Assembly: GCA_031841125.1 (NCBI GenBank)
Contig: CM063110.1
Coordinates: 51,807,946-51,871,945 of the forward strand
From: Acanthococcus lagerstroemiae
Lineage: Eukaryota; Arthropoda; Insecta; Hemiptera; Eriococcidae
Direction: 5' to 3'
Length of the DNA: 64,000 bases
Every line of letters begins with the position of its first letter. Position 1 is the stretch's first letter. Positions 34,651 through 46,974 of the stretch are shown piece after piece. Made by a program: the position numbers and the translations under genes. The notes under the pieces are model-generated. The model made no database searches. It was given only the letters and a program-made list of their open reading frames with translations, and had not been told where the DNA came from.

Positions 34651-35441
34651 CAGGGTGTCTGCCGGTCCCGGAAATTCCGAAAAAACCCGGAAAAGTCCCG
34701 CAGGCTAAAAGTAGGTCCTGGAACCCTGAAAAAGTCCCGGAATTCACTTGGCTATTGCCTAAGGTCTCGGAATTTCTTACAAATATTGGACCATGGCCGG
34801 TACTTTTTCATTTTTCCAATTAGGTGCAAACTCAAGACCATTGACGGGGTAATTTCTATGAATGAGGTAAAATTTTTGTCTCTGCACGTAAATAAAATTA
34901 TAAATATTTCTCCCCCCTCCCCCCATTTTAAGTGGTCAAGTTCTGTGTTGTTGTCGTTGTTTTTTTTCGGACGCGTTGGGGCCGGCCCAAGCCCCCATTT
35001 CGCTGTGCCGCTTCTGTTGCGCGCGTCCTGCAAGGGCCAACATGGGGTTCCCTACTGACCGAGGTTCGCGCTTCCCGAGCACTAGCCTGGAATTCAGGTC
35101 CCCCACAGCCGGACGCGCTTTCTCTTCACTCACCCCTCGCCTTCTTGTCTTGGTACATGTGGTGACGGCGGAGGAGCCCTGCCGGAGGGCCCACAGCAGC
35201 TGCAGCAGCTCCTCTAGGATGGTACAGAGTTGTCCTGTTCGATGGTATCGGCCGAGCTTGGTTCGTCGGCTCTCTGCTTTGACCTGTCCGTTTGCATCTT
35301 CCTTTTAATGATGGACAGTAGAAGAATTACAGATAACACTGTTGTATTTATTAAGCAAAACATAGTATTTTTTTCTTCCCCAATTTTCCCAGAAGTGTTC
35401 TACAAAGTCCCGGAATTCCAAAACTGATGGTAGACACCCTG
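34651..35441. mobile_element. hAT-like element with a GC-rich insert, 791 bp
   Basis: The ends are CAGGGTGTCTGCCGGTCCCG and, inverted, CAGGGTGTCTACCATCAG, the same end type as 14,760-15,090. Subterminal words CCCGGAA and GTCCCGGAATT recur. The segment at about 34,960-35,310 is GC-rich, unlike the AT-rich ends, and has open frames on both strands (for example 65 codons, 35,133 to 34,936, Lys/Arg-rich) that I do not recognise. No clear target duplication was found. Confidence 0.65.
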
Positions 35442-35449
35442 AATCACAT

Positions 35450-37690
35450 GACAGAGTATGCTAAATGGCATATTTTCTCAGTTAATTAGCGAACTCTGTT
35501 GCTTGATTTAATGTCCTGTACCACTGTCGTCGTGTACGCACCAGGATGAGCTTTCGTGATGCAGAATTTCTAGCTCTAGAAGGGGCCACAGAGGCAAGTC
35601 CCCCAGCGAAAAAACTGCTCTGGATAACCCTCCAAGTAGCGCCCGTAACATCTTCTATCACTGCCACACCCCAACTATTCGCTGCGGTGAAATCGCCTAT
35701 CAGACGCAGCCTCGATCGTCTTTGCTCTTCGGTGAGTTAGGTAACCTTGCGGAACCTTGCCTTGTTCAAGAATTTCGCCATGTCGATGAGATAAACAGCG
35801 GCTGGATATTTATCTCGTCTTCGAAATGTGCATTATTCTTTTGAAAACGAGAAAATAAGTAATAAGAATGGAATATATCCAGTATGAGAGGGGAGGGGAA
35901 GAAGCTTTGACATTTTGCGAGGACGGCCGGATGAACTGCACGGTACGAGTTCCACCAGCACAGCATAGTTCAGATGGTTACATAATTGGGCTTTATGTCT
36001 GTGTGTCTGTGCGGAGTCTATATTCTATGTTTTCCATGCACATCGCGGCGGCCTTATTTTTGACGCTATCGACATTGAAATATTTGCACATTACATCGAT
36101 CGCCGCCGCATTAATCCAAGACTCTTTCGCGAATCGGCAATGAATTGCCGCGACTCGGGGTATTCGCGATTTATCGCATGTAATCGGCGTTCCGGTCGAT
36201 CGGGCGCGCCGGAGAGAGCGGCCGGCGACGGCTACCATGAGCGAGAAGGCGAAGGGAAAACATTTTTTATAGTTGCATTGATCATCGCAGCCATCGGGCG
36301 GTTCTCGTCTGTGCTTGGCGCGCACACATGCGACCAAGACCGCGACCAGACACGAGCATACCTGCAGAATCGCGATCAAACCGACCGCATTTTTCGCGGT
36401 CCGTTTTTCAAGCGAGTATTTCCAGTAGAGCCAGAGAGAGGTCCTCAGTCCTTCGGCAACTCGTTGGCTTCTATAGATACTAGAAAAATACAGAAGCGAT
36501 AAATTCATTCGGCGTCTTTGTATTCTGTTTTCCAGTGCGCTATGCTTTTGTTTTTATGTTAATTACTGAAGACAGGAAAGAGAGGATAGCGCAAAAAAAA
36601 AACTTTGTAAGCGAGATATTTAGTTTAACGTAGCGAGAGGAAGTTGGAAGCACGATTTGAGAATCGTTAGAAGGCTTAATTACAGAACGAGTTCGATCGT
36701 ATAGCTGGATTATGCTGAGCGTTGCGGGGGCAGAGTGCATATTATAATATATTTACATCCGAGCGCAAAATATCTGCCGGTGAGGTGAGTGAGCAAGAGG
36801 GGGGTCACCGAGAAACGTGTAAATTAGCGTGAACACGTGTCATCGAGTCGCGCGAGAAAATTTACACCGCCTTCGCATTCGTTCCTCCTTGTTTTCCATT
36901 CCGGCAAAACGTTCGAATATTCACCCCTGCACGCATCCACCACTTTGGTCTCGACCCTGTCATCGACTCCGCCCGGGTCTCAGCTCCGGTTTCAGGTTTC
37001 GTGATTCGAACTGCGCAATAAATGCTAGCAAGTTTCAACGCACATCATGGAATTATCGATACAACGCTCGTCATCCGAATGCATTTATGTGCATGCCAGC
37101 CCTGCTCTAGAATTTTCCCTCTTGTTTTGAAAAGTGGGTAAATCGCTGTTGTGTGTGTACTCGGGTTCGGCCGCGACCCATACGAGTCAACGATATTTTG
37201 GGTTACGCATACTGCAGGGGTTGGCAGACCGTAACTGATTAGGAGACCCCCGTTTCTGCGTTCGACGTTCGAGAAGGCGCGCATAAGCAGCGCAAACAGC
37301 GAGGTTCTTTGAGATTATGGAAAAGCGAACAAGAGCAAAGGGAGTCTGCTTCGCGGATCAAAGCGTAAAAGGGCGTTCAAAGCAGGGTTCTGCAACGAGC
37401 ACTCGCTCGAGACTCGAATTCCTAGCGAGTGAATAACACTCAGACAAAAGTACCCGTCGAAAATGAACACGTTGATGGCGGATAACTACATTGATTATGT
37501 CGCCGAACACACGTCCAGATGTTATTTAAGCTGGACGAGTCACAATGATTGAAAATCACTCATAATACCTGAAGAAACTCGAGACTGCCAGACTGTGCAA
37601 ACGCCGAGTACTATGTAAAGACTGATAGTGAAAAGCCTGTTTTGTGAGCATCAAAATCACTCGAGATGGCTTGAAGCTTCTACGAGCCGA
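35450..37690. other. Unique DNA, CpG-rich from 36,000
   Basis: No transposon or known gene. The stretch 36,040-36,240 is CpG-rich and ends in a compact block with CGCGGCGGCC and GATCGCCGCCGC in inverted relation (about 36,045-36,110). The longest open frame is 171 codons (minus strand, 36,508 to 35,993) and matches nothing known to me. Satellite-like ACTCG-rich sequence begins to appear from about 37,400. Confidence 0.4.
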
Positions 37691-37699
37691 GTATTCAAG

Positions 37700-38235
37700 C
37701 TCCAAGCGTTTAACTCGTTGAATACACTCGGTGAATACAATCACACTATAGCATTTGACTCAACTCGTTTGAGCGAGTGACAATTGATTTCACTCGAATT
37801 ACACGTGCTTGCGCAGGACTCTGGTTTGAAAAACAACTCTCGTTGAGTACACTCGGCGAATACAATGACACTATAGCATTCGAATCGTCTTGTTTCAGCG
37901 AGTGATGATTGATTTCACTCGAGTATGAGTGCTTGCGCAAAACTCTGGTTTGATTAACAACTCTCGTTGAATACGCTCGTCAAATACAATTGCACTATAG
38001 CATTTGATTCGTCTCGTTCTAGCGAGTGAAGATGGATTTCACTCGAGTTACAGGTGCTTGCGCAGGACTGGTTTGAAAAACGACTCTTGTTGAATACAGT
38101 TGGTGAATACAATCACACTATAGCATTCGACTCGTCTCATTCCACCGAGTGACAACTGATTTCACTCGAGTACAAATGCTTGCACAGGACTCAGGTTTGA
38201 AAAACAATTCTCATTGAATACACTTGGCAAATACG
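37700..38235 (+). repeat. Satellite array, about 124-bp monomer, 4.3 copies
   Basis: The marker word ACTATAGCATT starts at 37,745, 37,868, 37,994 and 38,117, giving periods of 123, 126 and 123. Each monomer also has CTCGTTGAATAC, GATTTCACTCGA, TGCTTGCGCAGGACT and GGTTTGAAAAACAA in that order. Monomers differ at several per cent of positions. The array ends against the mariner relic. Looser ACTCG-rich DNA precedes it from about 37,400. Confidence 0.9.
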
Positions 38236-38249
38236 CAGTGTGTGACAAT

Positions 38250-39260
38250 TATGTTCCGCAACTGTGTCTATAAAAACCGTATATTTAAAAATATTCAACA
38301 ACATAGTCGCCTTTAAAGTTGTGTCCTTGGGCATTAACACTGCGATTCCTGCGATTTTTCCATGCATTGTAGCCGTTCTGGAATGCTTCAAGTGGAATGT
38401 CCTATAGTATCCCTTCACAGCCTCTTGGATATTGGTAATGATTTCAAAAAGCGTGCCTTTTGCCATTTATTTAATCCTGGGGAATAGAAAAGACATGCTG
38501 ACAGAGCAGGTGAATATGGGGGCTGTGGCAACATTTCAGTCTACGGTTTGCGACCAAGATAATTTGAAATGGTTAACAGTTATCAGTCAAATTTCCTTCA
38601 GCAATTTAAACGGTTATTGGTTATTGGTCAAAACATCCTTACTCTGTTGAATGGTCATAACTGTTATGACTGTTTATGGCCGTTGCAAAATCATAACTCT
38701 CCATTTATAACCGTTTCATAACCGATTTAAAAAAAAACTAACGATACAAACGGTTATTGGTCAACAACTAATTTTTTTTTAACGGTCATCGGTCAACATT
38801 TGGTTAACGGTTATAACAGTTATAACAATTGTTATTTCGCAAACCCTATTTCAATCCCTGTAGAGGTCAAAAATTGAGTAACACTGAACGCGCTGTGGCA
38901 AAATGCATTGTAATGATGAAGATTCCACCTTCTTGTGATGTTGGAACGCACTCTGTTGACCCTTTCTTGAAGTCTTTCCAATACATCACAGTAGTAGACC
39001 TGATTAACAGTCTGTCCAGCGGGAATGAACTCCTTATGGACCATCCCACGGCAGTTAAAGAAGCAGATGAACATAGTCTTCACTTTTGACTTACTCATGC
39101 GTGTTTTTCTTGGTCTTGAGAAGCCCAGAGACAGCCACTGTTGTCTTTGGCGGCTCATAGAATCACTACAATACATTTCTAGTAATTTACTGTACGGTTT
39201 GGTCGCCGAATCGCCCAGTTTAACACAAAATTTAATCGAAACGTGTTGCTCAAACGATCT
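38250..39260 (-). pseudogene. mariner-family transposase relic
   Basis: On the minus strand I read, in order: an N-terminal helix-turn-helix segment FEQHVSIKFCVKLGDSATKP (near 39,255-39,195), which matches the mariner DNA-binding start; then, after an internal deletion, RPRKTRMSKSKVKTMFICFF with HKEFIPAGQTVNQVYY and WNLHHYNAFCHSAF (39,120-38,900), the central catalytic region; then PPYSPA, GTLFEIITNIQEAV, and finally a WKNRRNR-x-x-x-x-GHNFKGDYV end (near 38,330). In intact enzymes the second and third acidic residues lie in an HDNAPSH box and a YSPDLAP-x-D box. Here these read HYNAFCH and YSPALSA-x-L, so both catalytic aspartates are lost. It is also frameshifted and carries a 307-bp insertion. 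About 340 codons would be usual for the family. Confidence 0.88.
38541..38847. mobile_element. hAT-like element nested in mariner, 307 bp
   Basis: The ends are CTACGGTTTGCGACC and, inverted, AGGGTTTGCGAAATAAC. Direct repeats ATTTCAGT (38,533-38,540) and ATTTCAAT (38,848-38,855), 7 of 8 identical, flank it. The interior is AT-rich with repeated AACGGTTAT, TAACGGTTATAAC and GGTCAAC words, and no ORF. Ignoring the insert and one 8-mer, the mariner frame continues across the site. Confidence 0.88.
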
Positions 39261-39289
39261 TGATTTGTGATTTGTTGGTCATTTGAACT

Positions 39290-42200
39290 CAAATCGTGCT
39301 CACTTTGGACTTATAAGGAGTTTGCTGGTTGTTCAAGGCTTGGAAAACATTCAGACATGGAGACCAAAGCGGATGAGAGAGCAAAATTCAGGACTAGAAA
39401 CCCATATTGGTCGGCCCAGCACTCACCAGCATACCAACACTAATGTACAAAGAAATCTGAAATGAGGTATATCTGATAACAAACATGAACAAGCTCCATA
39501 TACTTCATGCCAGTTAGATAGTAAAAAATCCATCAAATGTCAGCGACTTTGCTTGGACGAACAAATTGCAGCAGCGTGGAGGCGTGATTGAGGACAGGAG
39601 GAATTGGTGTGCTGATCTCTCGGCGGAACATCATACCTACAAAGAATAAGGAGTGAATTTTCAAAACTGAAATGCTGCAGTGTAGCAGTCTGTGCAGATT
39701 CTGAAACGGCCCAGGAAGATGGATGAGGGAATTTCCCCAAGGACTGATTTGACTGTATTATTTTCACTGGAATTCCTTTTCGAATATTAAAAACAGTTTC
39801 ACCCAGATTGCTTACAAATAACACGGATTTCTCTTCGAGATGATTTGTCACCGCGAGAATTCCTTTGCCACTAAGTCTGGTGCTGACTCTCGGGTCGCAT
39901 ATTGTCATTATGTACATACGTACTGGCTTCTCCTTAATTGATAATTTTCGTCCGACTGCCGAATAAATAACCCAAAATGACAAAATTAGCTATATCCAAG
40001 TATCGGTCTCGGAGGTTTTATGTAGATGTATCCTGTCGCTGTACCCGTTAATAATTTGATTTGATTTGTAATATTGTCGAAAGCGGGCGAATAGGTTGCT
40101 TGTTATGTGGCGTTTCATTTGTGTGTGCGCTTTCAAGGGAGGCGACAGAAAATTTTGCAGCGAAAATGGAGAATGCATGTTCGTGTTAACGTATTCGGTG
40201 AGCAGAAATGAATGGACAAATAAATGTAACTTCGTGTTAGAAATCATATTCGGGTGAAGTTCATGTGCATATGCACAAGTTAGTCGAAAGCATAGGTATG
40301 AATTTGTCTGATGGATTTCAAATAAGCGCAGGTGGTGTGTTTCCGAATGCGGGCAACAGAAAACCATCGGAAGAGTGCGTAACTCGATGAATTTATCATG
40401 AGCTGAGTTGCTGAGTAGGGTAATGATGTTCCAATATTACCGCATTTCCCCTCGATTATCAGCTAAAATTTGATGATATTCGATCATTTCCATTATCACC
40501 TAGGATTTTGAGAGGCTCTGTACCCTGCTCGTTTCGCAGTTGAACCCCCGTTTCCATCGAGTGGATAAAAAACGCAACGATGACAACCTAAAGAAGTTCG
40601 GCGAAAGGTACCTCAACGAATCGAAAGGTGGTCTGATTCGCTTGCGAGACACCCCTTTCGCCGGTCTTCAAACGAAGCTCCCGAATCTGCACTCCAAAAT
40701 GTCCTCGATCACTGAATGTGATGAGGAAGTACAAATCACAGGTCCTAAGGTTCGAGAATTTTGAACCGCAACGTGTGGTTGCACAACGGCACAAATTTCC
40801 ACTTTCAAGAGGATCAGAGCGGTGGGAAATGGTCAGTGGTCACCACATTCGATTGAAGCAACTCGGTGGCGCTCAAAAGCGGTTTCTACCTACAATCAAT
40901 GATAGAGGCGTGCCGGCGGACATCTTCACGTGTGCCCCCCGCAGTATGCACAGCTTTCAACCGGCCGAACTCGCTGGAGAACTGTCGAGAGAAATTTTGA
41001 GAAACTACGTTTATTTTTGCGAAGGTCGCGCTTACCCGAGATCGCTTTATGTTCGTGTGTTTGTGACAGCAGTCACGAGAGTTACATGTGTGTATTCGGT
41101 GTAGCTCGTGTAGGTAAAACATTCGTCGTGAGATCGTTTTTTATTTTCACCGGAGCATGTGTACGTGCCTTACTCGTCCGTGCACAGCTCTATTATTAAT
41201 ATATACGCTCTCGATCGGCCGTATATAATAATATGACTGTATCATTTCGTCTGCCTGTCAAAGAAAGTACCTTGGCAGATTGTTGTCTGCTCTTGTAATA
41301 TATATTGGTGTATGTAGGTTCGAAGACAGACAGACAGAGAGGCCCGGAAGACGTCGATTTCGCAACTTCTCTCTACTTTCCGGCGTCCATATTTCTAATT
41401 AAGCGTTGTCACGAACCGGACCACCTGAAGGGCACGAACGAGATCGATCGTTCGATCCATCACGAAGTCATTTTCCAGAATCACATTATTTCTGCAGATT
41501 GGTCGCGTCCCTGCTATCTGCGAAATGGCGGCGACGGTGCGGCTGCAAGAACGTGCTAGCTGGCGCAGCATTCGTTATAAATAAGAAGTTCGAGCCTACG
41601 TCGGTTAATTAATTTCACTTAAAAATTAATTTTTTCTTCTCTCTGTTTTCTCTTCCAAAAAAAAAAAAAAAAAAGCGTCGGCGTACCTTCGCATTGCCAC
41701 TCCATAGGTCTTATTTTAATGACAGACGGCGCGTCAAGTCAACGGCCTGTGATGTACACGAAAAATCCATAAGCGGCGAATAGTATACTTCTGCGAGTAG
41801 GTAGCTCTCTGAGCTGCTCCGTGGTGGTTCTTGCTGGCTATATGTATACACCTTGACCGCACAACTGTGTGCTGAAAATTCACCCTCAAGGTCTCTCCTC
41901 GCTCTCTTCAAACTAGCTTCAACAAGTTGAAAATGGAATGCAATTTTAACGAGTAAACTGGCTTCGGCTATTTGTATTGTAATTAAAAATGTGTATAAAT
42001 TTTATGACTATTTAATGGCTTTGCGTTTTCCTCGGCATTTTTTTGTTTTTGCCTTCCGAGAGAGGGCGATAACTTTTCCAATTCGCGGGCGTTATTACCA
42101 AAATTCACGTATACATCGAGCGCCATAAAATAACGAATTTCATCAATCTCGAGCGTGTTTCAAGTGGTTTTCGGTTTCGCACGAATGAACGAATAAAGCG

Positions 42201-43260
42201 AGGTGTCTATTATATTTGAGTCGGAAAACTTGTATACCTATTACCTACTTACTCGTCGCTGAGCGAAAATGAGATTATAATAAAAGTTTCGAAAATACGA
42301 GTAATAATGTGGCAGAAACGAAAATGGGGAGGAGAGGAGGAAAGTTGAGCCAGACGCGACGATGTATTATGGAGTTGCAAGAGTGCTGGCAATTTCGTCT
42401 CTTAAAGGCTCGCTCTGTCATTTCTGCTTGTATATTATGTGAGTGCGTACATACGTGGCACACACATGTGCGAAGTACACACTGAGTAAGCAGCCGCCGA
42501 GATCTGTACACTTAGCCACGTCTCTCTGAGGTTTCCTATTCGGATCTAGGGACCCGGCAGAGCCGCCGAGTAACAAGCAGGTTTAACAATTCTGCAGATA
42601 TTCGTTCACCCTCATTTAGTTCCCCGTTTTTTTCTGTATGTATGCGGCCACCCTCGCCGACATGAAATAAAAGCAGCCAGCGTTGCAGCTTTCCGCGTCT
42701 CCGTTTCCAGGCATCATCTGCTGTCGACCCTCCTCGCTTATAAATTACATTTTTAATAATAACGTTGTACTTATCAAAAATTCTCTCGAACCGACCGGAA
42801 CACGTATAAGACTTGGAAACGACAACGCCGACTTGTTTCTTTGCCGTTTGACATCTAAAAGAAGAGTTTATAGAAAGTTTAGATATCTACGTTCCCGTTT
42901 ATAAATGGCATCTTGGCATCCCCTCGCAAATACAGTATGTGTAACATTTTGGAAGGGAATTTCTTTTTAGTTACTGAGCCACCGAAGCTACGCCGAGTAG
43001 TTAAGAAAATATGAATGGAAGTCCAGTAGGCTGAAGGACAGGAGGAGTCAAAGAGATTCTAGATTCTAGCATTTACATTACACTGATCGACCATGAAATG
43101 AACGAAATCAAGATCTAAGTTATTCACAGCATCTGCAGTGTAGGCAATAAGAAATGTTGCGCTAATGATTTGGTGTGAAAACAATGGCTTTCCATTAGCT
43201 GAGTGCAAGAATCGAGTCAGTGGTCAACATTACCTTTGTAGTTCTGTGAAGCCATTTTCT
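39290..43260. other. Unique DNA, no gene recognised
   Basis: No transposon is recognised. Open frames reach 147 codons (minus strand, 39,983 to 39,540), with no domain I can name. The stretch 40,880-42,900 is CpG-rich, has an A-run at 41,659-41,676, and resembles the other CpG-rich unique blocks of the window. Confidence 0.4.
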
Positions 43261-43489
43261 GCCTCTGCGTACGTTTACACGGTGGTCCTTATTTTCGATT
43301 TTTGATTTTGTAATAAACCACCACCTAAATATTTCTGCAAACTTGAGTGAAAATGGAAAAAGTTGAACGTGTCACAAGGGGGAAGAATTTCTAATAATTA
43401 ACGTTGGTTTTTTAGATTTGAGCTTCAGTCGCTTGGACTTTTTTTTTATGAGCCTGAAAATTATTTTTTTAATGGTGTGTTCGAGAGTC

Positions 43490-44535
43490 GCTGAATTCAT
43501 TTTAGAAATTATTTCTTTTCTCCCCTCAACATTTTCGGCTTCTCGGGAGCTAATTTTCTATTACTCTAATTTCCCTCAATTCTGAGTTCTTTACATTGAT
43601 GGTAAGATTTCTTGGATTACTAAATAGATTTCAAGAGTTCTTTCTCCCCTTCCATTAACCCTTCAGGCTCCACAGAAGATTAATCTTCAGGTACTCAAGT
43701 TTTCCTTTACATGGATAGTGTATTTTTGTTGGATCACTGAATCAGTTTCAAAGGCCATTTCCCCCTCCCATCAACCTTTGAGACTTCTCAATGGTCTAAT
43801 ATTTAAGTACTTTAATTTCTCCAATTTCCAAATTCTTTGTGTTGTTAGGAGGACTTTTTGAGTCTTTGAATCCGTTTCTGTATTTCAGACTCCTAATTTC
43901 CCTCAATTTCCAAGTTCTTTACATCGATAGTAAAATTTCTTGAGTTACTAAATTTATTTCAGGAGTTCCTTCTTCCCTTCCCTTAATCCTTCAGGTTTCT
44001 CAGGGGTTAATCTTCAGGTACTCCAGTGTCCTCGATTTCCGAGTTCTGTACGTCGATAATAATTTTTGTTGGGTCGCTGAATCCATTTCAAAAGACAATC
44101 CGCCTTCACCCCTACCTTTGAGGCTCCGCTCTACTCCTGTCTAATATTTAAGTACCGTCAACGTAAGTAATGTTGGACACCAGTAGTAATATCGGCCACT
44201 TATGACTTGCTTACTGGTAACAATACTAGCGCTCCTACAGAAGATGTAAGGCATGGCCAATATTACCACCAATGTCCGATATTACCTCAGTTGACAAAAC
44301 TCAAATTTCCCCAATTTCTAAGTTCTTTACGTTGTTAGTAGGGATTTCTGAGTCCCTGAATCCGTTTTCCGGTTTCTTTCTCCCCTTCCATCAACCCTTC
44401 AGGCTCCACAGCGGCTAATTCGCGATTACTCGAATTTTCACATTACTCGTATTAAAAATGGGTTCCGTGGGTTGCTGAATTTATTTCTGGTGCTCTTTTC
44501 ATTCTCCTTCCTATCCTTCAGGCTTTGGTAGGAAG
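43490..44535 (+). repeat. Degenerate tandem array of about 130-bp units
   Basis: The words GAGTTCTTTAC (and variants), TTGGATTACTAAAT, TTTCTCCCCTTCCAT, AACCCTTCAGGCTCCACAG and TTTAAGTACT recur in a fixed order. The CTTTAC marker starts near 43,589, 43,705, 43,835, 43,917, 44,046 and 44,325; the last gap becomes about 137 when the foldback MITE at 44,155-44,295 is discounted. The array is AT- and pyrimidine-rich with no coding capacity. Confidence 0.75.
44155..44295. mobile_element. CCGTCAACTGG foldback MITE inside the tandem array
   Basis: It begins CCGTCAACGTAAGTAATG, with TA just outside (44,153-44,154), and ends ATTACCTCAGTTGAC. The interior contains TAATATCGGCCACT facing GGCCAATATTACC, and TACTAGCGCTCCTAC, as in the other copies. 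It splits the 130-bp tandem array and is therefore younger than it. Confidence 0.8.
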
Positions 44536-45454
44536 GGGCTTGCATTATTTAAAGAATATCAATTCGAAGACATATTTTACGGCAAAAATATAGTAATTAA
44601 GGTCGCCGGATCTATATTTCAGGAAGCTCTCTTTCAAACACTGGTGCATCATGATTCTGTATTACACATCGCAATCTCGTCGCTAGCGCCTTGTTTAATG
44701 CATTTTGAATTAGTCATATTTGTTACCAATTTAATTTAATTTGTGTATTTTGGTTTTTGTTTCAGGTAAGTTACCTTTGATCAGTGCTCGGCATCATAGA
44801 ATTCATATGTAGTGAGTACCATACTTACCAGTCCCTAATTCGTGCATCAACTTTAGAATACGGATATTTCTTTCACTTTGGACTTGGAAGACGTAAGTTC
44901 CAAATATTTTTATTAGTTCTTCATGTTTTTGAGGTAATTTCTTCGATACGTATTATTGTACGTAGAACTAGAATCAAAATTTGCAGGGTTTAACGGTTTT
45001 TTAAAGTTGAGAAGTTATATCACAATGAATTCAGACAAGATATTTTTATGCATAGCCCTTGATTTAAGATGCTACTTGCTAAACGGATCATGGAGGGTCT
45101 GTTATATTCCTCCCTCTTCTAATAGGTTACTGAAAGTAATACACTCTAGGGTGGTCCATATTTTCAATTTTTGTTGTTTTAAAGGGCAATACCCTAGATC
45201 AGTTCCGCGAATTAAAAACATTTTTGCAAAGTTTGAGCCAAGGAAGAGAAGTTATTATGAGAATTAACATTGATTTTTGGAATTTGAGATTCTCAAATCC
45301 AAACTGATCACGGAGAGCACAACTTAAACTGCATCTTCTTATTGTTGTTCTGTTAATGATTAATTTGTAAGATAAGTAAAATATATACGTTACCTATGAA
45401 ACGCCTTCTTCAAGTTCATGTTAGCAAACCACAAAACCCTGTATTCGGTATAAA

Positions 45455-45680
45455 CACTGTAAAAATTGTAGTAATCGCAGAATAGCTCCCTGTGGAACCT
45501 GAAGGGTTGAAGGAAGAAGAGAAAGGAACCCAGAAACAGATTAGGAGACTCAGAACACCCTACTAGCAACGTCAAGAATTCGAAAATTAAGGAAAACTAG
45601 AAAAACTGGAATTATCTCCTCCCTTGTGGCGCCTGAATGGTTTAGGGGAAGGGAGAATAACTTTTGAAATGAATTCTGGA
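45455..45680 (-). repeat. Inverted fragment of the 43,490-44,535 repeat
   Basis: Read on the minus strand, GACGTTGCTAGTAGGGTGTT, CAACCCTTCAGGTTCCACAG and GCGATTACT occur in the same order as in the array unit at about 44,320-44,430. It has been copied or inverted away from the main array. The DNA between (44,540-45,450) has no recognised gene. Confidence 0.7.
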
Positions 45681-45689
45681 ATCCTTAAA

Positions 45690-46965
45690 ACTTACATGGT
45701 GGGGATTTTTAGACTCATATGGAGAGACTCCCACCAGTGACTGAAGCTTACATTCCAAGGATCAGTGTTATTTTCCATAAGAACTTGTCCCTCATTGTGA
45801 CACGGGTTAATCTTTTAGATTTTCCTAAAATCTGGTAAATGATGTTCTTTTCAACCCATGGAACCTGATCTAAGTAGCCCGACCAGAAACGAGAAATTTT
45901 TGTCACCAATCTCAGTTGTTCATTTCAGCACGTCAACTATATACATTCGGTACAAAACTCCTTAATAAATCTGCCCAAATCTTTTAAATTAGACCAGCTC
46001 ATCGGAATATGGCCGACCCGCCCCTCCTCTGAGCTACCAAAACACATAAAAACCAGTTTTCTCATCTATCCTTTTTTATAAAACAGCTTCGAATCATCAG
46101 TTGTACTTTTTGGCATGTACGATACTTCACAGTGTTCTAAATCTAGTATTGCCTCTAAATCAGAGATTTCTGACATACGTCAATGGTCGTAACTGACTAA
46201 GATTACACTAGTAGTGACTTCCAGTAGTGACAAGCCTATGCAGACATAGCACTGGCTGCATTAGTGGGATTCAGAACTGCGAAAATATCTAAAGAAATGT
46301 TGGCCTAATAACCGGCCGACTATGACCCCGGTCTACAAGCTGCCAGTAATGCACAATCAGTACTAGACGCACTTGTGTTAAGCACTGATTGAACATGATA
46401 TCTTGCATTTGTACTATAAATACCGCTGAACAATCAGTAATTTTGCGAACCTGCGCACATGTTGGCTTGTTAATAGCGCTATAAGATCCACAGTAGTACT
46501 TAGCGGTTTTGTGGCAGTGTGACGAGCACTGGCAGTAATGGCAAAGCGCAGGTACTTCTACTGACATGTATATAGCTGTATGTCTAATAATCAGCAACCA
46601 TTACTTTGTCGACTTGTATGTATATAAAGGGTTTCTTCACCGAGAGGAAGAGGAAAAATGCACGACTATTTCTCGAACTGGTTTTCTTCTTAAAACCAGT
46701 AGGTGTCTGCTGAAAAAGGGGAAAAAGTAAAGCGTATCTACACTGCATGCAGATACAGTACACGGATATATATCTTATGACTATCGAACTCATTCCACAA
46801 TATTGGATAGGATAACATGAAGCAATAATTGCCGTGATACTGTTGTAATATCCTCGACATTAGTCGGCCATTCTCGACATCCGTCGGCATTCTTGGTATC
46901 GCTCTATCGAGCCAGTCGCTATCACTCAGAGGAAACCTAGTACCTATTTTGTCCACAATAGAAGT
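45690..46965. other. No gene or transposon recognised
   Basis: AT-moderate unique DNA. Open frames are at most 102 codons (minus strand, 46,597 to 46,289) and resemble nothing known. I see no repeat shared with the rest of the window. Confidence 0.4.
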
Positions 46966-46974
46966 GTATATTAA

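Noticed and set aside
35993..36508. 171-codon open frame on the minus strand
   Set aside because: No recognisable domain; it lies opposite other open frames in CpG-rich DNA where stop codons are rare on both strands.
37700..38235. CRISPR-like array
   Set aside because: The period is about 124 bp with the whole unit repeated and no unique spacers, in a eukaryotic genome; it is a satellite.
39540..39983. 147-codon open frame on the minus strand next to the mariner relic
   Set aside because: Parts look protein-like, but I cannot place them in any family and there is no supporting start context or neighbour.
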